Assembly (NCBI GenBank): GCA_024643595.1
Contig: JAHEMS010000047.1
Coordinates: 1 to 13,119, forward strand
Reading direction: 5' to 3'
DNA: 13,119 nucleotides
From: Bacteroidota bacterium
GTDB lineage: Bacteria > Bacteroidota > Bacteroidia > Cytophagales > Cyclobacteriaceae
The notes beneath the pieces are model-generated. The model did not search any database, was not told where the DNA came from, and was given only the letters and a program-made list of their open reading frames with translations. Each line of letters opens with the position of its first letter. The first letter of the stretch is position 1. This document shows positions 1-6,834 of the stretch, piece by piece. The position numbers and the translations under genes were made by a program.

Positions 1-590
1 AACATAGGAATATTACCAACGCATGAGAATACTACTTTACGGGTATCCAGGTGCTCCTTAATAAATTCGGTGAAGTTCTTTCTTTTGAATGACCTCACCG
101 TTTTTTCTGTACCCAGAATATTCATAGCCAGCGGATGACCTGAAAAAACGATGGAATCAAACTCATCCTGAAGTGAATCTTCCGGATCATCATAATACAT
201 CGACATTTCCTCTAGAATTACCTGTCGTTCTTTTTCAATTTGCGTCTTGGGAAATATCGAATCGAACGTTATGTCGGTTAGAAGCTCAATGGCACGCTCA
301 AAGTAATCATCACGTAAAGAAGCATAGAATAAAATTTTTTCCTTATCAGTAAAGGCATTTAACTCACCTCCTAAAGATTCAAGCCGGTTGAGGATATGAA
401 ACGCCTTTCTTTTTCGGGTTCCTTTAAAAGCCATATGCTCCCAAAAGTGCGCGATACCCTGGTTTATTGTAGTTTCATCACGACTTCCAATGTCCAACAT
501 GATACCGCAGTGGACAATTTTAGTGGTTGTAATTTGATTGTGAATGATCCTGATTCCGTTCTTAAGGGTATATATTTCGTGTTCTCTCAT
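1..590 (-). CDS. M16 family zinc metallopeptidase (insulinase/pitrilysin-like), N-terminal part, truncated by window edge
   Basis: The frame read from an ATG at 590 stays open to base 1, giving 196 residues of an M16 peptidase. Visible family signs are the inverted zinc motif HFWEH (H48, E51, H52), followed by MAFKGT, and the third zinc ligand region ILEEM (E127/E128) about 75 residues later, which is the spacing expected of M16 enzymes. The stretch LGGELNAFTDKEKILFYAS is also typical, and the fragment ends in the VGNIPM-type strand that closes the first half-domain. No signal peptide is visible, so a cytoplasmic or processing-peptidase-like enzyme is likely. Family members cut peptides in a closed chamber; the substrate here is unknown. 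The residue after HF is Trp where Leu is more common. The gene is divergent from the small gene at 741. No Shine-Dalgarno sequence is seen before the ATG. Family assignment is firm; the C-terminal part lies outside the window. Confidence 0.93.
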   Translation of the reverse strand, partial: MREHEIYTLKNGIRIIHNQITTTKIVHCGIMLDIGSRDETTINQGIAHFWEHMAFKGTRKRKAFHILNRLESLGGELNAFTDKEKILFYASLRDDYFERAIELLTDITFDSIFPKTQIEKERQVILEEMSMYYDDPEDSLQDEFDSIVFSGHPLAMNILGTEKTVRSFKRKNFTEFIKEHLDTRKVVFSCVGNIPM

Positions 591-740
591 AGGCAGGATG
601 TAAAATTAGTTAAATTGTTCCAAGCTCGAACATAATTGACCGCTTGCGGGCATAGGTATTGACTGAAGCTTTCTTTTTTTAGTAAAATCGTAATTAATCA
701 CGGCATAAGATTTGAAAAGAATTAATTATAAAGCACGGCA

Positions 741-995
741 ATGGAAACACAAAAAGTAAAGACCTGTTTCACGATCACTTTTTCGGACGATCAGTTCAAT
801 CATGCTAAAGCCTATGTAGATGACATGAAAAAACATCCGCAGCGTGTTTTCTGGAGAGGTAAAGAAGGTAAAACGGATGATGAACTTATTGTAGAGCAGA
901 TTGCACACCGTATTCTTTCCGGCTTTTATAACACTGACCCCTATAATGCCAGCAAGCATATTGTAAGAATGGAAAGTATGTCTGCAACCTTGTAA
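741..995 (+). CDS. Small hypothetical protein (84 aa)
   Basis: I do not recognise this 84-residue protein. It begins METQKVKTCFTITF and has no signal peptide or membrane segment. It is rich in charged and aromatic residues (for example FWRGKEGKTDDELIVEQIAHRIL), consistent with a small soluble alpha/beta protein. The start is the first ATG after an AT-rich leader. A reading frame also exists on the opposite strand over the same bases, but the plus-strand protein looks more protein-like (amphipathic helix DDELIVEQIAHRILSGFY, balanced composition) and the plus frame fits the intergenic layout. It is transcribed away from the M16 peptidase and converges on the nucleoside phosphorylase gene with only 8 bases between the stop codons. 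Function unknown; that it is a real gene is likely but not certain. Confidence 0.62.
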   Translation: METQKVKTCFTITFSDDQFNHAKAYVDDMKKHPQRVFWRGKEGKTDDELIVEQIAHRILSGFYNTDPYNASKHIVRMESMSATL

Positions 996-1003
996 TTGTT
1001 GAA

Positions 1004-1864
1004 TCAGATTCTATCGAGCACCTTTTTAATCAAGCCATCGACAATCTTATGAGGATCCTTGGCAAACTTGGTTTTCATCCGGTTTGCGATAATCGCATTG
1101 GCACTAAGTACTTCATGGCCCAGTAACTTGCCAAATGCATAATAAGCCGACGTTTCCATTTCAAAGTTGGTAAGCCAGAAATCACCTTTATGAAAATAAT
1201 TCAAATCCTCAAGCAGGTTTGGAAATCGAATAGGAAGACGAACAACCCTGCCTTGTGGCGCATAAAAACCAGGGCAGGTTACGGTATTACCCGTTATCAT
1301 ATCAGTGCCGGCAATCTGATCACGTAATGATTCGGAACCTCTGACTACATATGGCATAAAGGGGAGTCCTGTTTTACGATGAATATCATGAGCAATACCC
1401 GCCTCAACATCATCCATTGGCAAATCATAGAAGCTCATAAGATTATCAAGGCCTACCGCATAATCCGATACCAAATGTGCTCCCACTGGAATATCCTCCT
1501 GTAATGCGCCTGAAGTACCTATGCGAATGATCTTTAACTTTTTCTTTCTTGATTTAGGCTCACGGGTTTTCAAATCAATATTTGTCAGCGCATCCAATTC
1601 AGTGAAAACAATTTCTACGTTGTCCGGACCGATTCCTGTACTGATTACCGTAATGCGTTTGCCTTTATACTTACCAACATGGGTAATGAATTCTCGCTTA
1701 TTCATCTCAAATTCAACTTCATCAAAATACTGGCTCACTGCATATACGCGACCCGGATCGCCCACTGCAATAATGGTATCTGAGATGTGCTTGGGTAACA
1801 GATTTAAATGATAGACACTTCCATCTGGATTTAATATAAGATCGGTTTCAGCTATTTTAGACAT
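1004..1864 (-). CDS. Nucleoside phosphorylase, uridine-phosphorylase-like (PNP_UDP_1 family)
   Basis: This 286-residue protein matches the hexameric nucleoside phosphorylase family, which splits a nucleoside with phosphate into a free base and ribose-1-phosphate in the cytoplasm. Visible motifs are the phosphate-loop GDPGRV (residues 35-40), STGIGPDNVEI (75-85), IRIGTSG (113-119, with R114 and T117 in phosphate/ribose positions), and FEMET (234-238), the ribose-binding Glu-Met-Glu motif. FYAPQGR (200-206) resembles the Gln-x-Arg that reads the uracil ring in uridine phosphorylase, so a pyrimidine nucleoside is the favoured substrate. The protein is somewhat longer than E. coli Udp (about 253 aa), with an inserted basic segment near residues 99-110 (KTREPKSRKKK). 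It is the last gene of the five-gene minus-strand run, 34 bases after the NeuD-like gene. Family is sure; exact substrate is inferred. Confidence 0.9.
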   Translation of the reverse strand: MSKIAETDLILNPDGSVYHLNLLPKHISDTIIAVGDPGRVYAVSQYFDEVEFEMNKREFITHVGKYKGKRITVISTGIGPDNVEIVFTELDALTNIDLKTREPKSRKKKLKIIRIGTSGALQEDIPVGAHLVSDYAVGLDNLMSFYDLPMDDVEAGIAHDIHRKTGLPFMPYVVRGSESLRDQIAGTDMITGNTVTCPGFYAPQGRVVRLPIRFPNLLEDLNYFHKGDFWLTNFEMETSAYYAFGKLLGHEVLSANAIIANRMKTKFAKDPHKIVDGLIKKVLDRI

Positions 1865-1898
1865 GATAAATATCTGTCATTTGATAATTGTTGAAAAA

Positions 1899-2537
1899 TT
1901 ACCCCTTCACTTTTTGAGCCGGATTACCGAATACGATTTCCCCTTCGTTAACAGGTGCAATCACGACAGAACCTGCACCAATGCGAGCACCTTTACCTAT
2001 GGTTATCCCAGCAACAATAGTTACACCCGAACCGATGAACACCTCATCTCCCACCGTCACCCCTGAATTAATCGTACTGCCAGCACCAACCTGAACAAAG
2101 TTTCCAAGTGATGTGCCTATACCCACGGTAACCCGGGCATTAAGAATGCAATGATTCTCTATACTGGAGCCGGGCGCCAGATAAGTACCGTAATCGATAA
2201 AATTGCCATGACCGATGTTTGCTTTGACTGAAATCACAGATTGCGAATGAATGGCATTCACAGGTTGTAAATGCCTCACTTCCTGAAGCATTTTTACTAA
2301 GCCCTTTCGAAGTTTATTTTCGTCAACAGCAACAAATGCTTCACATTTCTTTCCTATAAGTTTAAGAAACCCATCATTGTCAGTATTACCCAATACCATT
2401 ACCTCATCAATTTCCGTATTGTGGAGCTTTTTGTCATCGTCCAAAAAACCATAAACAACCACTCCGTTGCTTTCAAATATCTCTTTTGCCGCACGACCGA
2501 GGTAGTTGGCTCCCAATATCATTACAGGATTTTCCAT
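1899..2537 (-). CDS. NeuD/PglD-family left-handed beta-helix acyltransferase-like protein lacking the usual catalytic His
   Basis: The 212-residue protein has the two-part plan of NeuD/PglD sugar O- or N-acetyltransferases. An N-terminal Rossmann-like domain (MILGANYLGRAAKEIFESNG, then YGFLDDD, residues 6-35) is followed from about residue 98 by hexapeptide repeats of a left-handed beta-helix (VGAGSTINSGVTVGDEVFIGSGVTI and IGKGARIGAGSVV). The family usually acetylates an amino sugar with acetyl-CoA for surface glycans. Where PglD-like enzymes carry a Glu-His-Asp triplet in the N-x-x-x-x-V-E-H-D stretch, this protein reads ILNARVTVGIGTS, placing Gly139-Ile140-Gly141 there. The base-supplying His therefore seems to be absent; the nearest is His129, one coil earlier. 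It may be inactive, use another residue, or act as a binding protein. It lies 29 bases after the membrane protein gene and 34 before the phosphorylase. Family is secure; activity is doubtful. Confidence 0.85.
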   Translation of the reverse strand: MENPVMILGANYLGRAAKEIFESNGVVVYGFLDDDKKLHNTEIDEVMVLGNTDNDGFLKLIGKKCEAFVAVDENKLRKGLVKMLQEVRHLQPVNAIHSQSVISVKANIGHGNFIDYGTYLAPGSSIENHCILNARVTVGIGTSLGNFVQVGAGSTINSGVTVGDEVFIGSGVTIVAGITIGKGARIGAGSVVIAPVNEGEIVFGNPAQKVKG

Positions 2538-2566
2538 AAAACAAAGTTACATAAAGCGGTTCATCC

Positions 2567-3826
2567 TTATCGAAGAAATGGAACTCTATCTTGAATATAA
2601 CCGATAAGAGGATTACGATAGGTAATTAAAAAAATAAGAAAAGGAAGAAATCCAACCCGGTAGCGTGACAAGGAACCAAGATTTGGTGTTGATAACGCAA
2701 GAAAAACACAAAGCAGAATAATATAGGTTACGATTGAAAGCAAAAGCAATCGATAAGAATTGACTCTGTTTATTCTTGATAATGCGGTTATCAATAGTAT
2801 GGAGATGACTATATTCTCCAAAGCGGCCAGGCAAACAGTTAACCCTCTGGCCTCCCAAATAAACGGGCGGAGCAATCCAGAAAGAAGCGCCCAGGGAGCA
2901 TTAATAATAACACTACCCCAATTCGCCTGAAATTGATAAAAGTGTATCAAACCGTTTTCATCGGATAGGTTAACAAAATCATTATGATTTGTGATCAGGA
3001 CAGTCAAAAAACGAGTCAGGTGAAAGTTTGGATGTAAAAAAGTTACTAGAGCAGATAAAGAAATAAAAGTGATTATCCAGACAACTATCTTATGTTGCTT
3101 AACCAATAATATCTTATTCGTAAAAAAGTGTACTAATAAATAAGTGAAAATTACGGCTCCAAATAGGGCTGCCCAATAATATTTTAGACTCCAGGCTACC
3201 CAAAAACCACAGATAGCACAAAGCCATTCCGACCAAATTGATTTTTTATTGTTAATTAATTTAAGAAACAAACCACTGATTATATACATCGATGCCAAGG
3301 CCAATGTTTCTTTAATTAACCCTGAACTCCAAAATGCAACTGAAGGGAAAAACAAAAAGGATAGCGATGCCGCTAACCATGAATTTTCAAAATATTGTGT
3401 GATCACCGAAAACAAATACCAGGCGGCAAGGAAAGAAATCAGCGAGAAATAGGTCGCGCTAATCCAGTAATTATTTCCATCCATCCATGAAAATGCACTC
3501 ATTATTTTAATTAAGAAAAGGGATCGATCCTGACTATTTGACAAATGATTAACCCAATAATCGGGAGCTTCACCGATCGCTAAAAACCGTAAGTAGTCCT
3601 TGAAATCACTTTTGCCTAATGCTGCCAATAGGTTAGCATCTTTAAAGAAGAGCCACGTATCATTGGCCGAATAATAATAAAGATAGACCAGGCCCAATGC
3701 GGCACCCATTGATATTTTAAAAAAAAAGCCAAGCCAAAATACCCGAGGGTACTCAATGCCATATGTTTTAAAAACAAACCAGGCAATACTTCCAATGATG
3801 AAAAAATGAATCGCTGTTATCATCAT
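2567..3826 (-). CDS. Polytopic inner-membrane protein, GT-C / polysaccharide-polymerase-like, function unknown
   Basis: This 419-residue protein is strongly hydrophobic, with roughly 9-11 predicted membrane segments spread over its length. The first is at residues 3-20 and the last ends near 400, followed by a short basic tail. The first long loop holds an acidic stretch (SANDTWLFFKD, residues 53-63) at the place where GT-C fold glycosyltransferases carry a catalytic Asp. A conserved-looking motif FPSVAFWSSGLIKE lies at 160-173 and resembles a segment common in uncharacterised Bacteroidota polymerase- or glycosyltransferase-like membrane proteins. These are only hints: no specific family is recognised with confidence. 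The start overlaps the stop of the upstream DUF2851 gene in an ATGA arrangement, indicating translational coupling. The choice of this ATG over the adjacent second ATG (the protein starts MM) is not decided by the sequence. A role in building surface glycan together with the NeuD-like neighbour is possible but is inference. Confidence 0.8.
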   Translation of the reverse strand: MMITAIHFFIIGSIAWFVFKTYGIEYPRVFWLGFFFKISMGAALGLVYLYYYSANDTWLFFKDANLLAALGKSDFKDYLRFLAIGEAPDYWVNHLSNSQDRSLFLIKIMSAFSWMDGNNYWISATYFSLISFLAAWYLFSVITQYFENSWLAASLSFLFFPSVAFWSSGLIKETLALASMYIISGLFLKLINNKKSIWSEWLCAICGFWVAWSLKYYWAALFGAVIFTYLLVHFFTNKILLVKQHKIVVWIITFISLSALVTFLHPNFHLTRFLTVLITNHNDFVNLSDENGLIHFYQFQANWGSVIINAPWALLSGLLRPFIWEARGLTVCLAALENIVISILLITALSRINRVNSYRLLLLSIVTYIILLCVFLALSTPNLGSLSRYRVGFLPFLIFLITYRNPLIGYIQDRVPFLR

Positions 3827-5109
3827 GATAAAACATCAGGTTTTAATATGGAGGCGCCTATAGCACAATTAAGACAGTACCTTTTCTTGCAGAAATTTTG
3901 ATAAAGTTCAATCAACCCCTGAGAGTCAAATGCAGTCTTGCTGACGTAACCAAGATTTTTCCACAATTCTAAAATGCTATTATTCTCTGAAGGAATGTGT
4001 TGCAAGATATTTACCGCCTTTTCGACCAGACTCCAGTCGTCTCTTGCTTTTCCATAGGAAACCAATAAAGGCGCTACTGAGTTTATGATAATATTTTGCG
4101 CACTTGACGCACCAAATGAAGGTACGAATCCTGCTGCCTTTTTACCAAAACGAAAATGGGATTGCCAATAGGGCGAGGTAGTGATCTCAAAAAACTGATA
4201 TATACTCATGCTATCCATTTCAACTAGGTTAGCGAATATACTTTTTCTTGAATGAAGCATTGATGCAAACTGAGCAATGCGTAGGGTTGGAAAATTAGCT
4301 GGTCGTAATCGCAAGAATTTCCACTGGATTGGATTCATCTGCGATGATTGCAATGAATACTTCTTACTTAAGAAGGAATATTCCTGGTAAAGTTTTGTAA
4401 TGTATTCATCTTTAGTCTTTGTGATTAAAAATCCGGCCTGGCCAAAAAGCAATGCCTCAAGTTGCACAAGTTGATCGCGATGTTTTTGTATGATCCGGAA
4501 AGGAAGGGCCCTGGACAACTGAATAAATGGATCCTTATTAATTTTGAATCCGAAATTTGAAGCTAGAAGCTGATAGGTTGTCTCATCCCAATCGCCATGA
4601 TTTTGAGCCAATGATAAATTAATCTCAGTTGACTTGTCTTCGAGTCGCTTTATCAAAGCTCTTTCTATCATGGAAAGCTTAATTATAGTTTCGGTTCTTC
4701 GGAATGCATGTTCACAGGGAATAGCTGATGAGTGATTGATTAGCCGGGCATAAGTGTTGATTAATTGTTCATTCGTTCTGTGTTTTAACTCCAGGGTTGG
4801 AATGCGTGAACCGTCTTTCCTATACACATGCCTATCTTCAGTCCAGACCACATGTAAAACAACATTCTCATAAGCCTGATCCAGGTGATGTCCATGGTCT
4901 GTCCAGTTCGACGATTGAATGTGAATTTCAATATTACCTGCCCATTCAATTCCATCAATCTTAACTTTTGCTTGTGAAAAATCAGGACCGGCATCCGTGT
5001 TTAATATGCCTGGTTTAAAAACGGCTAGTTGTTCACCAGCTGTCGTTAATAAATCCTTTTTTTCAAAGTATTGAAATTGCCACAGGTAATGTAAGAAAGA
5101 CTCACTCAC
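3823..5109 (-). CDS. DUF2851 family protein
   Basis: The 428-residue soluble protein matches the DUF2851 family, known mainly from Bacteroidota and without an established function. The N-terminal core is the recognisable part: FLHYLWQFQYF (5-15), NTDAGPDF (37-44), then GNIEIHIQSSNWTDHGHH (59-75) and ENVVLHVVW (81-89). The arrangement of an Asp in GPDF (D43) and an acidic-x-basic EIH (E61, H63) on a following strand recalls PD-(D/E)XK nucleases, but this is my inference from residue pattern only. The C-terminus has C407-x4-C412-x2-C415, and another Cys (C132) follows the core, so a metal or Fe-S site is conceivable. It lies 34 bases downstream of pyrF and overlaps the next gene by 4 bases, so it is very likely co-transcribed and coupled. 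No signal peptide is seen. Family membership is confident; function is open. Confidence 0.88.
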   Translation of the reverse strand: MSESFLHYLWQFQYFEKKDLLTTAGEQLAVFKPGILNTDAGPDFSQAKVKIDGIEWAGNIEIHIQSSNWTDHGHHLDQAYENVVLHVVWTEDRHVYRKDGSRIPTLELKHRTNEQLINTYARLINHSSAIPCEHAFRRTETIIKLSMIERALIKRLEDKSTEINLSLAQNHGDWDETTYQLLASNFGFKINKDPFIQLSRALPFRIIQKHRDQLVQLEALLFGQAGFLITKTKDEYITKLYQEYSFLSKKYSLQSSQMNPIQWKFLRLRPANFPTLRIAQFASMLHSRKSIFANLVEMDSMSIYQFFEITTSPYWQSHFRFGKKAAGFVPSFGASSAQNIIINSVAPLLVSYGKARDDWSLVEKAVNILQHIPSENNSILELWKNLGYVSKTAFDSQGLIELYQNFCKKRYCLNCAIGASILKPDVLS

Positions 5110-5143
5110 TTAATGACTCATTAGACTTCGTAATCAATCAAAC

Positions 5144-5956
5144 TTATATGTTTTGTAGATGAGAAAGCATTTCCAGCTGTATGCTTAATGCTTCCTTTCT
5201 TGCTGCTTCAGCAAAATCTTCTCCGGTTGATGCATAAATTATAGCACGTGAAGAGTTAACCATCAATCCACATTGTGAATTCAATCCAGCTTTTGAAACC
5301 GCTTCCAAATCTCCACCTTGTGCACCCACACCAGGCACCAGAAAAAAATGATCCGGCGCAAGCGCCCTTATCGTTCCTATCTTATCTGCCTTAGTCGCTC
5401 CAACCACGTACATCATTTGATCAGCTGTTGCCCATCGTTGCGAAGCAAAGATCACTTCTTCATAAATATATTTTCCGTAACGCGTTTCCAACTGTTGTAT
5501 ATCAATACTGCCAGGATTAGAAGTATGTATTAATAAAATCACCCACTTGCCAGCAAATTCAAGAAAGGGTTTTACAGAGTCTTCGCCCATATAAGGTGTC
5601 ACTGTAAGGGAATCAAAATTCATATTTTGAAAAAATGCCTTCGCATACAAGGAAGAAGTATTACCAATATCACCACGTTTGGCATCCGCTATGGTAAAAC
5701 AGTTCTTCGGAATATAGTCCAACGTTTTTTGAAGGCTTTCCCAGCCTTTGGGACCCAAGGCTTCGTAAAATGCAATGTTTGGCTTATAAGCAATACAAAA
5801 TTCATTCGTAGCATCAATAATCTGTTTATTGAATTCAAATACAGGGTCGGCAAGCGAATGTAAATGTTTAGGGATTTTTGTAATGTCCGTGTCCAATCCA
5901 ACGCATAAATAGGATCCTTTTTTCTTGATTTGTTCAAATAACTCAGCACGATTCAT
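5144..5956 (-). CDS. pyrF: Orotidine 5'-phosphate decarboxylase (type 2)
   Basis: This enzyme decarboxylates orotidine monophosphate to UMP, the last step of de novo pyrimidine nucleotide synthesis, in the cytoplasm. The 270-residue length and the motif IADAKRGDIGNTS (residues 89-101) identify the longer, type 2 form. Asp91, Lys93 and Asp96 in DAKRGD form the catalytic charged network. Other family features are CVGLDTD (18-24), AYKPN (56-60) and the phosphate-binding loop VPGVGAQGGD toward the C-terminus. It is the first gene of a five-gene minus-strand run that ends with a uridine-phosphorylase-like gene. Its upstream region is the 129-base divergent spacer shared with the beta-barrel gene at 6086 and contains a perfect inverted repeat. 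The ATG at 5956 is favoured because the sequence aligns with the family from the first residues. No odd residues are seen in the active site. Confidence 0.97.
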   Translation of the reverse strand: MNRAELFEQIKKKGSYLCVGLDTDITKIPKHLHSLADPVFEFNKQIIDATNEFCIAYKPNIAFYEALGPKGWESLQKTLDYIPKNCFTIADAKRGDIGNTSSLYAKAFFQNMNFDSLTVTPYMGEDSVKPFLEFAGKWVILLIHTSNPGSIDIQQLETRYGKYIYEEVIFASQRWATADQMMYVVGATKADKIGTIRALAPDHFFLVPGVGAQGGDLEAVSKAGLNSQCGLMVNSSRAIIYASTGEDFAEAARKEALSIQLEMLSHLQNI

Positions 5957-6030
5957 AACTCTAAAATAGACGTATTTCAGATAATGACTCTTATTTTTTA
6001 TTCATAACCATAAGATCCGCTGTGAATTTA

Positions 6031-6062
6031 TTGTATTTGCCCATCAGATTGTGTAAAATTTG
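6031..6062 (+). promoter_or_regulatory. Possible Bacteroidota-type promoter for the beta-barrel gene
   Basis: A TTG at 6031-6033 is followed after 20 bases by TAAAATTTG at 6054-6062. The Bacteroidota consensus is a TTG or TTTG element near -33 and TAnnTTTG near -7, about 19-21 bases apart. The match here has one extra base inside the -7 element, so it is imperfect. The position, about 25 bases before the ATG at 6086, suits a promoter with a short leader. The -7-like element lies inside the inverted repeat at 6049-6072, so a protein bound there would be expected to block transcription. This is inference from pattern alone. Confidence 0.3.
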
Positions 6063-6072
6063 TATTACACAA
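6049..6072. promoter_or_regulatory. Perfect inverted repeat, operator-like, between pyrF and the beta-barrel gene
   Basis: The arms TTGTGTAA (6049-6056) and TTACACAA (6065-6072) are perfect reverse complements separated by 8 bases. The element lies 13 bases before the start codon at 6086 and 92 bases upstream of the pyrF start at 5956. Symmetric 8-bp half-sites of this size are typical of sites for dimeric regulators. Alternatively, in the plus-strand mRNA the arms could form a stem-loop that hides the start region. No T-tract follows it, so it is not a terminator. The sequence itself is certain; the function is inferred. Confidence 0.5.
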
Positions 6073-6085
6073 AACATCCTGCCAT

Positions 6086-6772
6086 ATGAAAAAAATCATT
6101 ATCCTCATGTGCGCTTTAGTTTTCCTTTATCATAAAGGCACAGCTCAATGGAAATTTAGCGCAATTGGTGGCCCACAAATCGCCAATTTCGGCGGCAAAG
6201 ACAAAAAAGATTGGGGGGGCGTCGACGCAGACCCAAAAATGGTTTTCCGGTTTCAAGTAGGAATACTTGCTGAGCGGAGACATTCAGAAAAAATGGCCTT
6301 TATAACTGGCCTTTTATATGCTGCGAAAGGTACCAAGTACTCGAATGATGTAAATGATTTTAATACCAATCAAATGGTCAACATCAGTTACATCAAAACA
6401 CTTTCTTACCTGGACTTGCCTTTGTTATTGCGCTATTATAATTCGGAGAAATGGTCGTTCCTGTTGGGGCCACAAATAAGTTATTTGGTAGCCGCCAAGG
6501 TAAAGAACAATGACAATGCTCAAAAAATCTATAGTTTACCAGCCACTGAGGATGTTAAGGATTACTACACCAAATTTGATGTCGGCTTAAATTTAGGAGC
6601 AACTTATACCCTGAATGAGAAAATGGCCATTTTGCTTCTTTACCAATACGGGCTACTAAAAATTGGTATCGATGAAGTATATAATAATAGCGGAGGTTTC
6701 GATAAACAGAAAGCGGCTATTATGAACCGGGTACTAACACTTTCGTTTATTTATAAATTAAAAGAACAATAA
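6086..6772 (+). CDS. Outer-membrane beta-barrel protein (OMP_b-brl_2 / PorT-like porin family)
   Basis: The 228-residue protein starts with a signal peptide (MKKIIILMCALVFLYHKGTAQ, cleavage probably after residue 21). It then shows alternating strand-like segments ending in aromatic or hydrophobic residues, as in small 8-stranded barrels: FRFQVGILAE, MAFITGLLYAAKG, LSYLDLPLLLRYY, WSFLLGPQISYLV, FDVGLNLGATYTL and LTLSFIYKL. The phrase LDLPLLLRYY followed by a G-P-Q-I-type strand is characteristic of the Bacteroidota outer-membrane beta-barrel family. The protein would sit in the outer membrane; its ligand or role cannot be read. It is a single gene with its own leader carrying a palindrome, divergent from pyrF and convergent with the lolA-like gene. 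A run of seven G at 6213-6219 lies in the codons just after the signal peptide and could be a slippage point. Family call is good. Confidence 0.87.
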   Translation: MKKIIILMCALVFLYHKGTAQWKFSAIGGPQIANFGGKDKKDWGGVDADPKMVFRFQVGILAERRHSEKMAFITGLLYAAKGTKYSNDVNDFNTNQMVNISYIKTLSYLDLPLLLRYYNSEKWSFLLGPQISYLVAAKVKNNDNAQKIYSLPATEDVKDYYTKFDVGLNLGATYTLNEKMAILLLYQYGLLKIGIDEVYNNSGGFDKQKAAIMNRVLTLSFIYKLKEQ

Positions 6773-6784
6773 ACGAATAAGGTC

Positions 6785-6811
6785 AAAAAAAGCCATACAT
6801 CTTGTATGGCT
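6785..6811 (-). terminator. Intrinsic terminator of the ftsK-lolA transcript
   Basis: A perfect 9-bp stem (AGCCATACA at 6791-6799 with TGTATGGCT at 6803-6811) encloses a 3-base loop. Read on the minus strand it is followed directly by a run of seven T (the A-tract at 6785-6791), the standard Rho-independent layout. It lies 24 bases past the stop of the lolA-like gene. It may also slow plus-strand transcription coming from the beta-barrel gene, but on that strand the downstream tract (TTCTACTACTTT) is a poor U-run. Confidence 0.9.
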
Positions 6812-6834
6812 TCTACTACTTTAAAGTCTTGTGG

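Noticed and set aside
396..635. Plus-strand open frame opposite the M16 peptidase
   Set aside because: The opposite strand encodes an intact HxxEH peptidase over the same bases, so this frame is a by-product.
591..740. Promoter or small RNA in the divergent spacer left of the small gene
   Set aside because: Only a loose TAAGATTTG-like word is seen at about 706-714, without a convincing upstream TTG, and there is no stable hairpin.
726..959. Minus-strand open frame of 77 codons covering the small gene at 741-995
   Set aside because: Its translation is Cys/Phe-rich and lacks family-like features, whereas the plus-strand frame gives a balanced soluble protein and spans the whole gap up to the next gene.
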